Positions 1 through 8,621 of a DNA stretch of 64,000 nt are shown here, piece after piece (position 1 is the stretch's first letter; the number at the start of each line of letters is the position of its first letter). The notes below the pieces were generated by a model that searched no databases, was not told the origin of the DNA, and saw only the letters and a list, made by a program, of their open reading frames with translations. The DNA comes from Metaruminococcus_A sp964607135. Lineage in GTDB: Bacteria; Bacillota; Clostridia; Oscillospirales; Ruminococcaceae. The position numbers and the translations under genes were made by a program. The stretch covers positions 1 to 64,000 of the forward strand of contig CAZSIV010000003.1 of assembly GCA_964607135.1 (NCBI GenBank), in the 5' to 3' direction.

Positions 1-54
1 ACCTGTGACCCTCTGCTTGTAAGGCAGATGCTCTCCCAGCTGAGCTATGCTCCC
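1..54 (-). tRNA. tRNA-Val (anticodon TAC), 3' end cut by window start
   Basis: On the minus strand the RNA begins GGGAGCATAGCTCAGC, the usual acceptor and D-arm start. The anticodon arm has stem TCTGC/GCAGA and loop CTTACAA, so the anticodon is UAC (valine). The variable loop and T-arm begin before the sequence runs out at base 1. A strong promoter lies just upstream at 74-102. The missing 3' end means the full cloverleaf cannot be checked. Confidence 0.9.
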
Positions 55-73
55 GTTTTCAGCGACGTTTTAA

Positions 74-102
74 ATTATACTATAACGCCGCCGAAAAGTC
101 AA
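74..102 (-). promoter_or_regulatory. Sigma-A promoter of the tRNA-Val gene
   Basis: On the minus strand the -35 box TTGACT (97-102) and -10 box TATAAT (74-79) are separated by exactly 17 bases. The predicted start is near base 67, about 13 bases before the tRNA 5' end. Confidence 0.75.
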
Positions 103-141
103 GGCATATTTTTGGATTTTTCTGCCAAGCTTCGAACTATT

Positions 142-1440
142 TTATAAGTCATTGCGGATTAAATCCTCAAGCGTTTCCCGCTTGACAATCAACCGAGATT
201 CCCCATCTTTCACCATGACAACCGGCGGAACCGGCGTACGGTTATACCGCGAGGCCATAGAATAATTGTAAGCGCCGGTCGCAAAGACTGCCAGAATATC
301 GCCGGCTTTCGCCTGCTGCAGCGGGATCGATTCTCCTAAAAGGTCTCCGCTCTCACAGCACTTTCCGGCCACTGTGACAACCGTATTTTTTCCCTCACCG
401 GCCTTATTCGCAAGCGACATATCGTATTTTGCTTGGTAGAGCGCATAACGCGGATTGTCGGTCATGCCGCCGTCCACCGAAACATAGGTGCGGATTCCCG
501 GGATCTCTTTAACGGCGCCGACCGTATAAAGGGTCGTTCCAGCCGGCCCCACAATGGAGCGCCCCGGCTCGATCAGGATAAAAGGGCGGTTCATCCCGAG
601 TTCCTTGACAACTTCATTGACCGTCACGGAAACCTCTTTCATATACTTCTCATATGCGGCGGGCTGATCCTCAGGCGTGTATTTGATGCCGAATCCGCCG
701 CCCAGATTGAGCTGCTCCACCTCAGTTCCGGTTTCCTCTTTCAGCTGTGCAATCAAACGAAGCATGACCTCGGCGGCCGCCTTAAAGGGTTCGAGGTCAA
801 AAATTTGAGAACCAATATGACAGTGTACTCCTTTTAAACACAGATGCTCCATTGCCGCCGCCCGTTTTAATACGGCCATCGCTTCCCCTGTCTCAAGAGC
901 GAGACCAAATTTGGAATCAATCTGGCCGGTTCGAATAAAATCGTGGGTGTGCGCATCGATTCCCGGTTTGATCCGGAACATGATCCCCGGCTTCTTCCCC
1001 ATCTGCCCGGCAAGAAGATCGAGCTGCTCGAGTTCTTCCAGATTGTCGACCACAATACAGCCGACACCGTGCGACAAAGCATATTCTAATTCCTCGCGGG
1101 ATTTATTGTTGCCGTGAAAATAAATCCTTTCAGCCGGGAAGTCCGCGCTGAGAGCCGTGTAGAGCTCCCCAAGGGAGACGACGTCGGCCCCCATTCCCTC
1201 CTGATCCACGATTCGGTAAATCTCTTTGCAGCTGAATGCCTTGCTGGCGTAAAGCGCCATCCCATTGCCGTCATAATAGGCCGCAAAGGACTCGCGGAAC
1301 TTCCGGCAATTTTCACGGATCAGCGCCTCATCCATCACATAAACGGGCGTTCCGTATTCCCGGGCGAGCGATACGGCGTCATTGCCTGCAATCGTCAAAT
1401 GCCCCTCTTCATTAACTTCCAGGTTTTTGGAAACAAACAT
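142..1440 (-). CDS. lysA: Diaminopimelate decarboxylase
   Basis: This PLP enzyme catalyses the last step of lysine synthesis, meso-diaminopimelate to L-lysine plus CO2, in the cytoplasm. The product is 432 residues, normal for the family. The N-terminal alanine-racemase-like barrel carries the PLP lysine in YASKAFSC. The C-terminal part has the active-site motif CCESGD and the typical ending GAYNYSMASRYN followed by RTPVPP. The start is the ATG at 1440, with GGAGG eight bases upstream; a longer reading to 1500 lacks a ribosome site and would run into ysxC. It begins 17 bases after the ysxC stop and is probably co-transcribed with lon and ysxC. Confidence 0.96.
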   Translation of the reverse strand: MFVSKNLEVNEEGHLTIAGNDAVSLAREYGTPVYVMDEALIRENCRKFRESFAAYYDGNGMALYASKAFSCKEIYRIVDQEGMGADVVSLGELYTALSADFPAERIYFHGNNKSREELEYALSHGVGCIVVDNLEELEQLDLLAGQMGKKPGIMFRIKPGIDAHTHDFIRTGQIDSKFGLALETGEAMAVLKRAAAMEHLCLKGVHCHIGSQIFDLEPFKAAAEVMLRLIAQLKEETGTEVEQLNLGGGFGIKYTPEDQPAAYEKYMKEVSVTVNEVVKELGMNRPFILIEPGRSIVGPAGTTLYTVGAVKEIPGIRTYVSVDGGMTDNPRYALYQAKYDMSLANKAGEGKNTVVTVAGKCCESGDLLGESIPLQQAKAGDILAVFATGAYNYSMASRYNRTPVPPVVMVKDGESRLIVKRETLEDLIRNDL

Positions 1441-1456
1441 CGGTTCCTCCAAAAAA

Positions 1457-2041
1457 TTATTCTTCACCGACTTCTTCCAAAACAGTGCGGAGCGCCTCAA
1501 TCCCCTCGCCTGTCACAGAAGAAACCGGCATCATATGGATTTGATCCCCGTATGGAATCTCTATGCGAAAGGCATCCAGCCGCCTTTCCTTCTGCGGCCG
1601 CGAGAGCTTGTCCGCCTTGGTGAGTACAATTAAAAACGGCTTCTCCATCTCCACCAAATATTCGATCATATCGAGGTCGAGCTGAGAAGGAGGATGCCTG
1701 ATATCGATCAGCAGCAGGACGAGCGCCACCCGCCTGTCCTGGTTGAAATATCCCTCGATCAGCCCAGACCAACGCAGTTTTTCGCTTTTTGCAACCTTCG
1801 CGTAGCCATAGCCGGGAAGATCGACAAAAACAGTGCGCTCCACCTGATAAAAGTTGATTGTCGCCGTTTTCCCCGGAACCGCACTGACCCTTGCAAGATT
1901 TTTTCGATTGAACACCTTGTTAATCAGAGAGGATTTCCCAACGTTGGAACGGCCCGCAAAGGCAATTTCAAGATTTTCAGAAGGCGGAAGCTGGGATGAT
2001 ACCCCATAAGCGGAGACAAATTTAGCTAAATTAAAATTCAT
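1457..2041 (-). CDS. ysxC: Ribosome biogenesis GTP-binding protein YsxC/EngB
   Basis: This small TrmE-Era-EngA-YihA family GTPase acts in assembly of the 50S subunit. The G motifs are in order: G1 GRSNVGKSSL, G3 DLPGYGYA, G4 TKADK, with an SSVTGEG G5 region. At 194 residues it has the family length. The ATG at 2041 has GGGAGAAAAG in front; the in-frame ATG at 2053 lies inside that ribosome site and is probably not used. It sits directly downstream of lon, the same lon-ysxC order as in Bacillus. Confidence 0.96.
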   Translation of the reverse strand: MNFNLAKFVSAYGVSSQLPPSENLEIAFAGRSNVGKSSLINKVFNRKNLARVSAVPGKTATINFYQVERTVFVDLPGYGYAKVAKSEKLRWSGLIEGYFNQDRRVALVLLLIDIRHPPSQLDLDMIEYLVEMEKPFLIVLTKADKLSRPQKERRLDAFRIEIPYGDQIHMMPVSSVTGEGIEALRTVLEEVGEE

Positions 2042-2057
2042 CTTTTCTCCCATTTTA

Positions 2058-4493
2058 TTATGACGGAACAGCAGGGCAGTTTTCCTTTACCGTCTCCGGC
2101 ACTGCGGAAGGATGCGGACAGGATTTTTTCTGAAACGCCGCATCCGGCCGGACCAAAGCGGTTTTGAGGACGGTCTCAACATGGTCGGCAGCGACGAATT
2201 CCACCGAATCTTTTACTACCTTTTCCACTTCAAAAAGATCAGGTTCGTTCCTTTTGGGGATGATCACCGTTTTGACGCCGTAGCGGTAGGCGGCCATCGT
2301 CTTTTCACGCAGTCCGCCGATCGGCAGAACGCGGCCGCGAAGGGTGATCTCCCCCGTCATGGCGACGTCATGGCGCACCGGCATCCCCGACAGCGCGGAA
2401 ACCAAAGCCGTCGTCAGCGCAATCCCGGCAGACGGTCCGTCTTTTGGAACGGCACCTTCCGGCGCGTGGATGTGGATATCCTTCGTTTTATAAAAATCGG
2501 ATGCAATCCCGTACTCTTCTGTCACCGAGCGGACATAGCTCACCGCAATCCGGGCCGATTCCTTCATTACATCGCCGAGATTGCCGGTGAGCTCCATCTT
2601 TCCGGAGCCGTCTAAAACTGCAACCTCGATCGGCAGCACTTCCCCGCCCACCGACGTCCAGGCAAGGCCGGTGACCAAGCCGACCATATCCTGCGCTTCC
2701 ATTAAGTCGGGGTAGTATTTCTTCGGCCCTAAAAGCGATTCCAGATTTTTAGGGGTCACAATCACCCGCGCCGCCTCATTTGAGGCGAGCTTCTTCGCTC
2801 CCTTCCGGCAGAGGGATGCGATCTCGCGCTCCAGCCTGCGGACGCCTGCCTCACGGGTATAACCGTCAACCAGACCGTAAAGGGCGCCGTCTGAAATTCG
2901 GAAGAGCGCCGGGGTAAGCCCATGCTTCTCCATCTGCTTTTTGACGAGATGACGCTTTGCGATCTGGAACTTTTCCTCCCTTGTGTAGCTCGGCAGGGAG
3001 ATGACCTCCATCCGGTCGAGCAGCGGCCTGGGGATGGTGTCGAGGGTGTTCGCCGTCGTGATAAACAGGACTTCGCTCAGGTCGAAAGGGACTTCGAGGT
3101 AGTGGTCATAAAAAGCCGAGTTCTGCTCGCTGTCGAGCATTTCGAGCATCGCCGCAGAAGGGTCGCCCTTGTAGTCGGCTCCCATCTTGTCGATTTCATC
3201 CAAGAGGATCAGCGGATTGTGGGACTTCGCCTGCTTCATCCCGGTGATGATCCGCCCCGGCATCGCGCCGATATAGGTTTTTCTGTGACCGCGGATTTCC
3301 GCCTCGTCCCGAACGCCGCCCAGAGAAATCCGGACGAATTTCCGGCCGAGCGCTTCTGCGATCGAACGGGCAATCGAGGTCTTTCCAACCCCCGGAGGGC
3401 CCTCCAGACAGAGGATCTGTCCTTTGATATCCGGGGCGAGCTTTCGGACTGCAAGGCTTTCTAGGATCCGCTCCTTGACCTTTTCCAGGCCGTAATGATC
3501 CCGGTCGAGCCGTTTTCCGATCTGCACGATATTCAGATTATCCTTTGTCTTTTCATCCCAGGGCAGGCTGACAGCCAGGTCGAGATAGTTGCGGATGACG
3601 GATGCTTCGTGGGAATTCGGAGGCATTTTATAAAGGCGCTCGCACTCCTTGAGCAGTCTTTCCCTGGAATCGTCCGGTAAATTTTTGATTTTATCGATCG
3701 CATCGGCAAATTCCTCCGCCTCTTCCTGAACGTTTTCCCCATCGCCGAGCTCGTCTGAAATCACACGGAGCTGTTCACGCAGGTAATAATCGCGCTGATT
3801 TTTGTCCATATTCTCTTTGACCTGCTCGTAGATATCCCGCTCGATGGTGAGGATGTTGGTCTCTTTTTCAAGGAATTCGGCAAGCAAGCGGAGACGGCCG
3901 TAAAGATCCGACTTTTCCAAAAGCAGCTGCTTATCTTCAAACCGGAGCATAATATTCTGGACGATGATGTCGAAAAGCTTCTGCGGGTCTTCTTCCGCGA
4001 AAATGGATGCGACCAGCTCTTCCGCGAGCTTCGGCACGATTTCGGTGTATTCGTCAAAGATCGACTTAATGGTGCGCACCACCGCTTCCATTTCATCGGG
4101 AGACCTCTGGCCGCTGCGATAAGGCATCCGCTTCACTTCGCATTCGATATAGCCCTCGAACGAGGTGTAGCGCACAACTTTGGCACGGTAAAGCCCCTCC
4201 GCCAGGATGCGGACGGTGTTTTCCTGCGTCTTTAAAAGCTGCTTGACCCTTACCACTACGCCGATTTGATAAAGATCGTTTTCCCCTGGATCGTCCACCG
4301 CAAGGTCGTTCTGTGCGACTAGGAAAATCGTTTTATCCCCCCCGATCGCCGCGTTGAGCGCCTTAATCGACTTTATGCGCCCCACGTCGAAATGCATGAC
4401 GGTGCCCGGGAGCATGACGATTCCCCTCATGGCGAGTGCCGGCAGAATAACAGTTCGATTTCCTTTTTTTATATCCAAATTTTTTTTCTGCAT
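2058..4493 (-). CDS. lon: ATP-dependent Lon protease, LonA type
   Basis: This cytoplasmic AAA+ serine protease degrades damaged and regulatory proteins. The 811 residues show the N-terminal substrate-binding domain (about 1-200), a coiled-coil linker, an AAA+ module with Walker A GPPGVGKT and Walker B LILLDEIDKM, and a C-terminal protease domain with the catalytic serine in PKDGPSAG and a conserved lysine in the following helix region. There is no membrane anchor, so it is LonA and not archaeal-type LonB. It leads a lon-ysxC-lysA group with its own promoter at 4542-4570. No heat-shock operator was seen. Confidence 0.97.
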   Translation of the reverse strand: MQKKNLDIKKGNRTVILPALAMRGIVMLPGTVMHFDVGRIKSIKALNAAIGGDKTIFLVAQNDLAVDDPGENDLYQIGVVVRVKQLLKTQENTVRILAEGLYRAKVVRYTSFEGYIECEVKRMPYRSGQRSPDEMEAVVRTIKSIFDEYTEIVPKLAEELVASIFAEEDPQKLFDIIVQNIMLRFEDKQLLLEKSDLYGRLRLLAEFLEKETNILTIERDIYEQVKENMDKNQRDYYLREQLRVISDELGDGENVQEEAEEFADAIDKIKNLPDDSRERLLKECERLYKMPPNSHEASVIRNYLDLAVSLPWDEKTKDNLNIVQIGKRLDRDHYGLEKVKERILESLAVRKLAPDIKGQILCLEGPPGVGKTSIARSIAEALGRKFVRISLGGVRDEAEIRGHRKTYIGAMPGRIITGMKQAKSHNPLILLDEIDKMGADYKGDPSAAMLEMLDSEQNSAFYDHYLEVPFDLSEVLFITTANTLDTIPRPLLDRMEVISLPSYTREEKFQIAKRHLVKKQMEKHGLTPALFRISDGALYGLVDGYTREAGVRRLEREIASLCRKGAKKLASNEAARVIVTPKNLESLLGPKKYYPDLMEAQDMVGLVTGLAWTSVGGEVLPIEVAVLDGSGKMELTGNLGDVMKESARIAVSYVRSVTEEYGIASDFYKTKDIHIHAPEGAVPKDGPSAGIALTTALVSALSGMPVRHDVAMTGEITLRGRVLPIGGLREKTMAAYRYGVKTVIIPKRNEPDLFEVEKVVKDSVEFVAADHVETVLKTALVRPDAAFQKKSCPHPSAVPETVKENCPAVPS

Positions 4494-4541
4494 AACAATC
4501 TCCTTAAACCTAGGAAAATCCGGTTGACATATACTCTGCTT

Positions 4542-4570
4542 ATTATACCGGATGCGGCGGGCTTTTGCAA
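4542..4570 (-). promoter_or_regulatory. Sigma-A promoter of lon
   Basis: Minus-strand TTGCAA (4565-4570), a 17-base spacer and TATAAT (4542-4547) lie about 50 bases before the lon ATG. Confidence 0.7.
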
Positions 4571-4605
4571 GTTATCAGGCGTATTCATTCATTCTTTTGC
4601 AAAAC

Positions 4606-4634
4606 TTTACTTCCTCTCTTTCGTGTGTTAAAAT
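4606..4634 (+). promoter_or_regulatory. Sigma-A promoter of the yerC-hslO group
   Basis: TTTACT (4606-4611), a 17-base spacer and TAAAAT (4629-4634) lie about 48 bases before the regulator start. It is divergent from the lon promoter. Confidence 0.6.
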
Positions 4635-4681
4635 GATACAGTAATTTAATTTCCTTTTTGGAGATTTGGAGGACGGCCCAG

Positions 4682-4975
4682 ATGAACAGCAAACTGAAAA
4701 ACGAAGACGTCGATTTTCTTTTCCAGGCGGTTTTATCTCTAAACAGCATGGAGGAATGCTATAATTTTTTTGAAGACCTCTGCACCGCGCAGGAACTCAA
4801 AGCCATGTCGCAGCGGATCGTCGTGGCAAAAATGCTGAGTGAGCATAAAGTGTACAACGACATCGTAGCCAAAACCGGGGCCAGCACCGCCACCATCAGC
4901 CGGGTCAACCGTTCCCTGATGTATGGAAACGATGGATATTCCGTCGTTTTCGACCGATTGGATCAGAAGAAATGA
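4682..4975 (+). CDS. TrpR-like DNA-binding protein, YerC/YecD family
   Basis: The 97-residue protein belongs to the Trp-repressor superfamily group typified by Bacillus YerC. The helix-turn-helix core reads LCTAQELKAMSQR, then VYNDIVAKTGAST and ATISRVNRSL, the family signature. These proteins bind DNA as dimers; their ligand and targets are not settled. The ATG at 4682 has GGAGGACGG seven bases upstream; an ORF extension to 4658 lacks a ribosome site. The stop overlaps the next start in ATGA, so the two are translationally coupled. Confidence 0.9.
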   Translation: MNSKLKNEDVDFLFQAVLSLNSMEECYNFFEDLCTAQELKAMSQRIVVAKMLSEHKVYNDIVAKTGASTATISRVNRSLMYGNDGYSVVFDRLDQKK

Positions 4976-5718
4976 GCAGTTACTGCGACTTTGCATCGGT
5001 TTATGACGCCTTTACTTCCAATATAGATTACCCCCGCCGGACGGCATATTATGACCGGCAGATCGCCGCTTTCGGCGGAAAAAAGGGAATTTTATTGGAT
5101 CTCGCCTGCGGCACCGGCTCGATGAGCTTCGAATTTGCCAAATTGGGCTATGACGTAATCGGGATAGACGGGTCGGAAGAGATGCTTTCGGCTGCAATGG
5201 ACAAAAAGCTCGAAAGCGGGATTGATTCGGTCATCTTCCTGTGCCAGCAGATGCAGGAGCTTGATCTCTACGGGACAATAGATGCCACCGTCTGCGCGCT
5301 GGACAGCTTAAATCACCTGACTGAGCTGAAGGATTTGCAGGAAGTTTTCCGGCGCGTTTCACTCTTCACAAATCCCGGCGGATTGTTCCTGTTCGACGTC
5401 AATACGCTGTATAAGCACCGGGAAATCCTGGGAAACAACACCTTTTTTTACGATGAGCCCGGCGCGTCCTGTGTCTGGCAGAACACCTTTATTGAACCGG
5501 ACACGGTACAGATCGACCTGGATTTCTTTATTGAAGCTGAACACGGGCTTTACCGACGGGCTGTCGAGCAGTTTCAGGAACGGGCTTATGCAGACGAAAC
5601 ACTTCAGTCCATGCTCAGAAAAGCGGGTTTCTCCGTGCTGGCTGTTTACGATGAGGACAGTGAAGTGCCGCCGCGTGAAGCTTCCGAGCGGGTCATCTAT
5701 ATTGCCAAGAAGATTTGA
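4972..5718 (+). CDS. Class I SAM-dependent methyltransferase
   Basis: The 248-residue protein has the Rossmann methyltransferase motifs: motif I DLACGTGSMS (about residues 42-51), motif II VIGIDGSEEM, then the VCALDSLNHL segment equivalent to motif IV. The substrate is not evident. It overlaps the upstream TrpR-like gene by four bases (ATGA) and is followed 11 bases later by hslO, so it belongs to the same transcript. Confidence 0.88.
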   Translation: MSSYCDFASVYDAFTSNIDYPRRTAYYDRQIAAFGGKKGILLDLACGTGSMSFEFAKLGYDVIGIDGSEEMLSAAMDKKLESGIDSVIFLCQQMQELDLYGTIDATVCALDSLNHLTELKDLQEVFRRVSLFTNPGGLFLFDVNTLYKHREILGNNTFFYDEPGASCVWQNTFIEPDTVQIDLDFFIEAEHGLYRRAVEQFQERAYADETLQSMLRKAGFSVLAVYDEDSEVPPREASERVIYIAKKI

Positions 5719-5729
5719 AAGGATATTAT

Positions 5730-6611
5730 ATGGGAAAGCTGGTACGCACTCTGTCTAAAGACGGTTCTGTTATGGCCTGCGCTGTCGACGCCACCGATAT
5801 CGCAGCTGAAATCGAACGGATTCATCAAACGTCCGCCGTCGTTTCGGCCGCACTCGGCAGATTGGCCGCAGCCGCTTCCATGATGGGGGCTATGCTGAAG
5901 GCTTCCGACCAATCCGTCACACTGCGGATGAAGGGTGACGGGCCGGTTGGCAGTATGATCGCCGTGGCGGACAGCTACGGCAACGTTAAATGCTACGCCG
6001 AAAATACGGTGGTGGAACTGCCGCTCAACCAATATGGGAAGCTGGACGTCTCCGGTGCGGTCGGGAAAACGGGCTTTTTGCAGGTCATCAAGGATTTGGG
6101 GATGAAGGAGCCTTATACCGGGCAGGTTCCCATCGTATCCGGTGAAATCGCGGAAGATATCACCGAGTATTTCGCCGTGAGCGAGCAGACGCCGACGGTC
6201 TGCGGTTTAGGGGTTTTGGTCAACCCGGACCTCACCGTCAAAGGGGCCGGCGGCTACCTGGTTCAGCTTCTCCCCTTCGCCGATGAAAGCTGCATCGATA
6301 TTTTGGAAGAAAATCTAAAAAAGATGCCGCCGGTTTCTTCCATGTACGCAGACGGGATAACGCCTCAGGATGTTTGTTTCCGGCTGTTAAAAGGGCTCGA
6401 ACCCAACGTCCTCGACGACTCTTTTCCGGCTTACCGCTGTGACTGCAGTGAGGAGCGGGTTACCAGGGCGCTTATCAGCCTTGGAAAAAAAGAACTCGAT
6501 TCCATGATTGAAGAAGAGGAGAAAATTGAAGTATCCTGCCATTTCTGCAATAAGAAATACAGCTTTGGCCGGGATATGCTGGTACAAATCCGGGATCGGG
6601 CAAAGGCCTGA
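5730..6611 (+). CDS. hslO: Redox-regulated chaperone Hsp33
   Basis: Hsp33 is a cytoplasmic holdase switched on by oxidation of zinc-bound cysteines. The protein (293 residues) has the Hsp33 N-terminal fold, with segments such as GRLAAAASMMG and GDGPVGSM, and the C-terminal zinc motif CDC followed by CHFCNKK (CxC...CxxC). The ATG at 5730 is chosen because AAAGGA precedes it; a longer reading from TTG at 5715 would begin on the methyltransferase stop. It follows a regulator and a methyltransferase in one operon. Confidence 0.96.
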   Translation: MGKLVRTLSKDGSVMACAVDATDIAAEIERIHQTSAVVSAALGRLAAAASMMGAMLKASDQSVTLRMKGDGPVGSMIAVADSYGNVKCYAENTVVELPLNQYGKLDVSGAVGKTGFLQVIKDLGMKEPYTGQVPIVSGEIAEDITEYFAVSEQTPTVCGLGVLVNPDLTVKGAGGYLVQLLPFADESCIDILEENLKKMPPVSSMYADGITPQDVCFRLLKGLEPNVLDDSFPAYRCDCSEERVTRALISLGKKELDSMIEEEEKIEVSCHFCNKKYSFGRDMLVQIRDRAKA

Positions 6612-6656
6612 CGGATTTAAAATAAACATTTTGAATTTAAGGGGGAAACTATTTCT

Positions 6657-7928
6657 TTGGACGGTTATCTTATACTTGTGCTGGTTGTGTTGGTTCTGCT
6701 TTCAGCGTTCTTCTCAGCCAGCGAAACATCTATTTCCACTGTCAACCGGATTCGTATGCGCAACTACGCGGACGACGGCAATAAAAAGGCGCAAAAAGTC
6801 TTACATATGGCCGATCACTACGACAAAACGCTGTCGACTATCTTAGTCGGCAACAATATCGTCAACATCGCGTTTGCCTCGTTGAGCACGATGCTCTTCA
6901 CGAGCTGGTTCGGCGTTTCGGGCGTGGGGATCGCCACCATAGTCGCGACTGTGGTCGTTTTGATCTTTGGAGAAATCCTGCCGAAAAGCCTCGCAAAAGA
7001 GTATGCCGATTCTTTCGCCTTGATGATCTCTTATCCGCTTTACTGGATCATGGTGATCCTCACACCGGTCGTTTTTATTTTCATCGGGATCAAACAGGTG
7101 TTTATGCGCATCTTCAAGCCCCAGAAAAAGCAGGTGTCGGTAACCGAAGAAGAGCTTAAATACATCATTGAAGAGATCGAAGACGAGGGTGTTTTGGAAC
7201 AGCAGGAAAGCGAACTCGTCCGCAGTGCTTTAGACTTTGACGAAATCACCGCCGACGAAATCCTCACCCCGCGCGTCGACGTCGTTTCAATTGAGGTAAA
7301 CGAGCCCCTCGAATCGATCAGGGATATTTTTGTAAACGAACATTACTCCAGAATCCCCGTCTATGAAGACAGCATCGACAACATCATCGGCGTCCTTTAT
7401 TCCAAGGATTTCTTTACCGCCTATATCAAAGGGGCCGAATTTTCCATCCGCGAAATGCTCCAGGGGGTTATCTTTATTCCCCCCAAGAAAAAAATCTCCG
7501 AGCTGTTTACCGAGCTCCAGAAAAGCAAGTCTCATATCGCGGTCGTCACCGACCAATACGGCGGCAATATGGGCATTATCACGCTGGAGGACATTCTGGA
7601 GGAACTGGTCGGCGAAATCTGGGACGAATACGACGAAGAGGAGCGGGAATTCATCCAGCTGGATGAAAACACCTTCGAGATCAGCGGCGACCTTCGGGTG
7701 AGCGAACTGATCGAAGAGCTCAAAATCGACGGATTGGAAATCGAAACCAGCAGCAATTCCGCCGGCGGCTGGGCGCTCGAAAGCTTCGGGCACATCCCCG
7801 AGGCTGGAGAATCGTTCCTCTGCAAAGTCCTCAAGGTGACAGTCAAGGAGGTTGCTGAAAACCGGATCATTCGTTTGACGGTTCAAGTTCTGCCTCCCCA
7901 AAAGGAGAAAAAGGACGAAGAGCCGTAA
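6657..7928 (+). CDS. CNNM/CBS-domain membrane protein (HlyC/CorC family transporter)
   Basis: The 423-residue inner-membrane protein has an N-terminal CNNM (DUF21) domain with about four membrane helices (residues 1-150), a CBS pair with the phrase LTPRVDVVSIEVNEP near 200-215 and VTDQYGGNMGIITLEDILEE near 300, and a C-terminal CorC/HlyC domain. Relatives such as YhdP/MpfA export magnesium; older haemolysin labels are misleading. The start is TTG at 6657 with AGGGGG about ten bases upstream; no ATG is placed well. It is 45 bases after hslO and may be co-transcribed. Confidence 0.92.
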   Translation: MDGYLILVLVVLVLLSAFFSASETSISTVNRIRMRNYADDGNKKAQKVLHMADHYDKTLSTILVGNNIVNIAFASLSTMLFTSWFGVSGVGIATIVATVVVLIFGEILPKSLAKEYADSFALMISYPLYWIMVILTPVVFIFIGIKQVFMRIFKPQKKQVSVTEEELKYIIEEIEDEGVLEQQESELVRSALDFDEITADEILTPRVDVVSIEVNEPLESIRDIFVNEHYSRIPVYEDSIDNIIGVLYSKDFFTAYIKGAEFSIREMLQGVIFIPPKKKISELFTELQKSKSHIAVVTDQYGGNMGIITLEDILEELVGEIWDEYDEEEREFIQLDENTFEISGDLRVSELIEELKIDGLEIETSSNSAGGWALESFGHIPEAGESFLCKVLKVTVKEVAENRIIRLTVQVLPPQKEKKDEEP

Positions 7929-8008
7929 AATTGCAATGATACAGCGCTGAAATTGATTTTTCGGGAGATCATCTGATAATCGACTGGTTTATTGAAAGGA
8001 GAATGACA

Positions 8009-8539
8009 ATGGAAATCCAAGGCATCCAAAGAAGTGAGTTGCAGCAAACTGCGCAGAAAATCAGAGAAGCGGGAAAGCAGGAGCCGGCCGCCGATGCAAT
8101 CCGCGCCGACGGCACAGCGTCGGAATCACCGAAGGCTCCCGTTTATGATGAGTATGTCCCCGAAGATGAAGAGAACAATCAATCAATCGGCCTTTATGAA
8201 ATCATACACGATGAAGACGGCCTCAAAATCCGGTATGACAATCCAGAAAAGCCAAAGGACAGCACTGTACCGGATTCAATCGGAGAGGACCTCAAAGCGG
8301 ATGCCCCGAAAAAAAGCGCCCCTGATAAAAAAGCCGAGAGCTGTACTACAGACACCGACAAGGTAGACCGGGAGATTAAAAAGATCAAGGAAGAAGCAAA
8401 GAAGTTAAAGCAGCAGATTCGTTCTTCCAGTGATCCTCAGAAAGCGGAAGATTTGAAAAAACGGCTTTCCAGGGTCGAAAATGAGCTGCGGCAAAAAGAC
8501 AACGACGCCTACAGGCGCCAGCACGCAGTTGTTTCCTAA
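8009..8539 (+). CDS. Hypothetical acidic/lysine-rich coiled-coil protein
   Basis: I do not recognise this 176-residue protein. It has no signal peptide or membrane helix. Residues 1-110 are charged, low in hydrophobic residues and probably disordered. Residues about 115-165 are a K/E-rich heptad-like coiled coil (DREIKKIKEEAKKLKQQ). AAAGGAG lies seven bases before the ATG at 8009; the ATG at 8003 is too close to it. It follows the CNNM gene by 80 bases and ends just before a strong terminator. Confidence 0.7.
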   Translation: MEIQGIQRSELQQTAQKIREAGKQEPAADAIRADGTASESPKAPVYDEYVPEDEENNQSIGLYEIIHDEDGLKIRYDNPEKPKDSTVPDSIGEDLKADAPKKSAPDKKAESCTTDTDKVDREIKKIKEEAKKLKQQIRSSSDPQKAEDLKKRLSRVENELRQKDNDAYRRQHAVVS

Positions 8540-8575
8540 AACGGATCTCATTCAAAAGAGTCCCTAAAATGCTCA

Positions 8576-8609
8576 AAAAGGCCGCCCTGTTTGGACAGGG
8601 CGGCCTTTT
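8576..8609. terminator. Bidirectional intrinsic terminator
   Basis: The arms AAAAGGCCGCCCTG and CAGGGCGGCCTTTT pair perfectly over about 14 bp around a six-base loop, with A and T runs on both sides. It lies between the convergent ends of the hypothetical gene (8539) and glyA (8622), so it can stop transcription from both sides. Confidence 0.88.
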
Positions 8610-8621
8610 CCGTAAATATTT

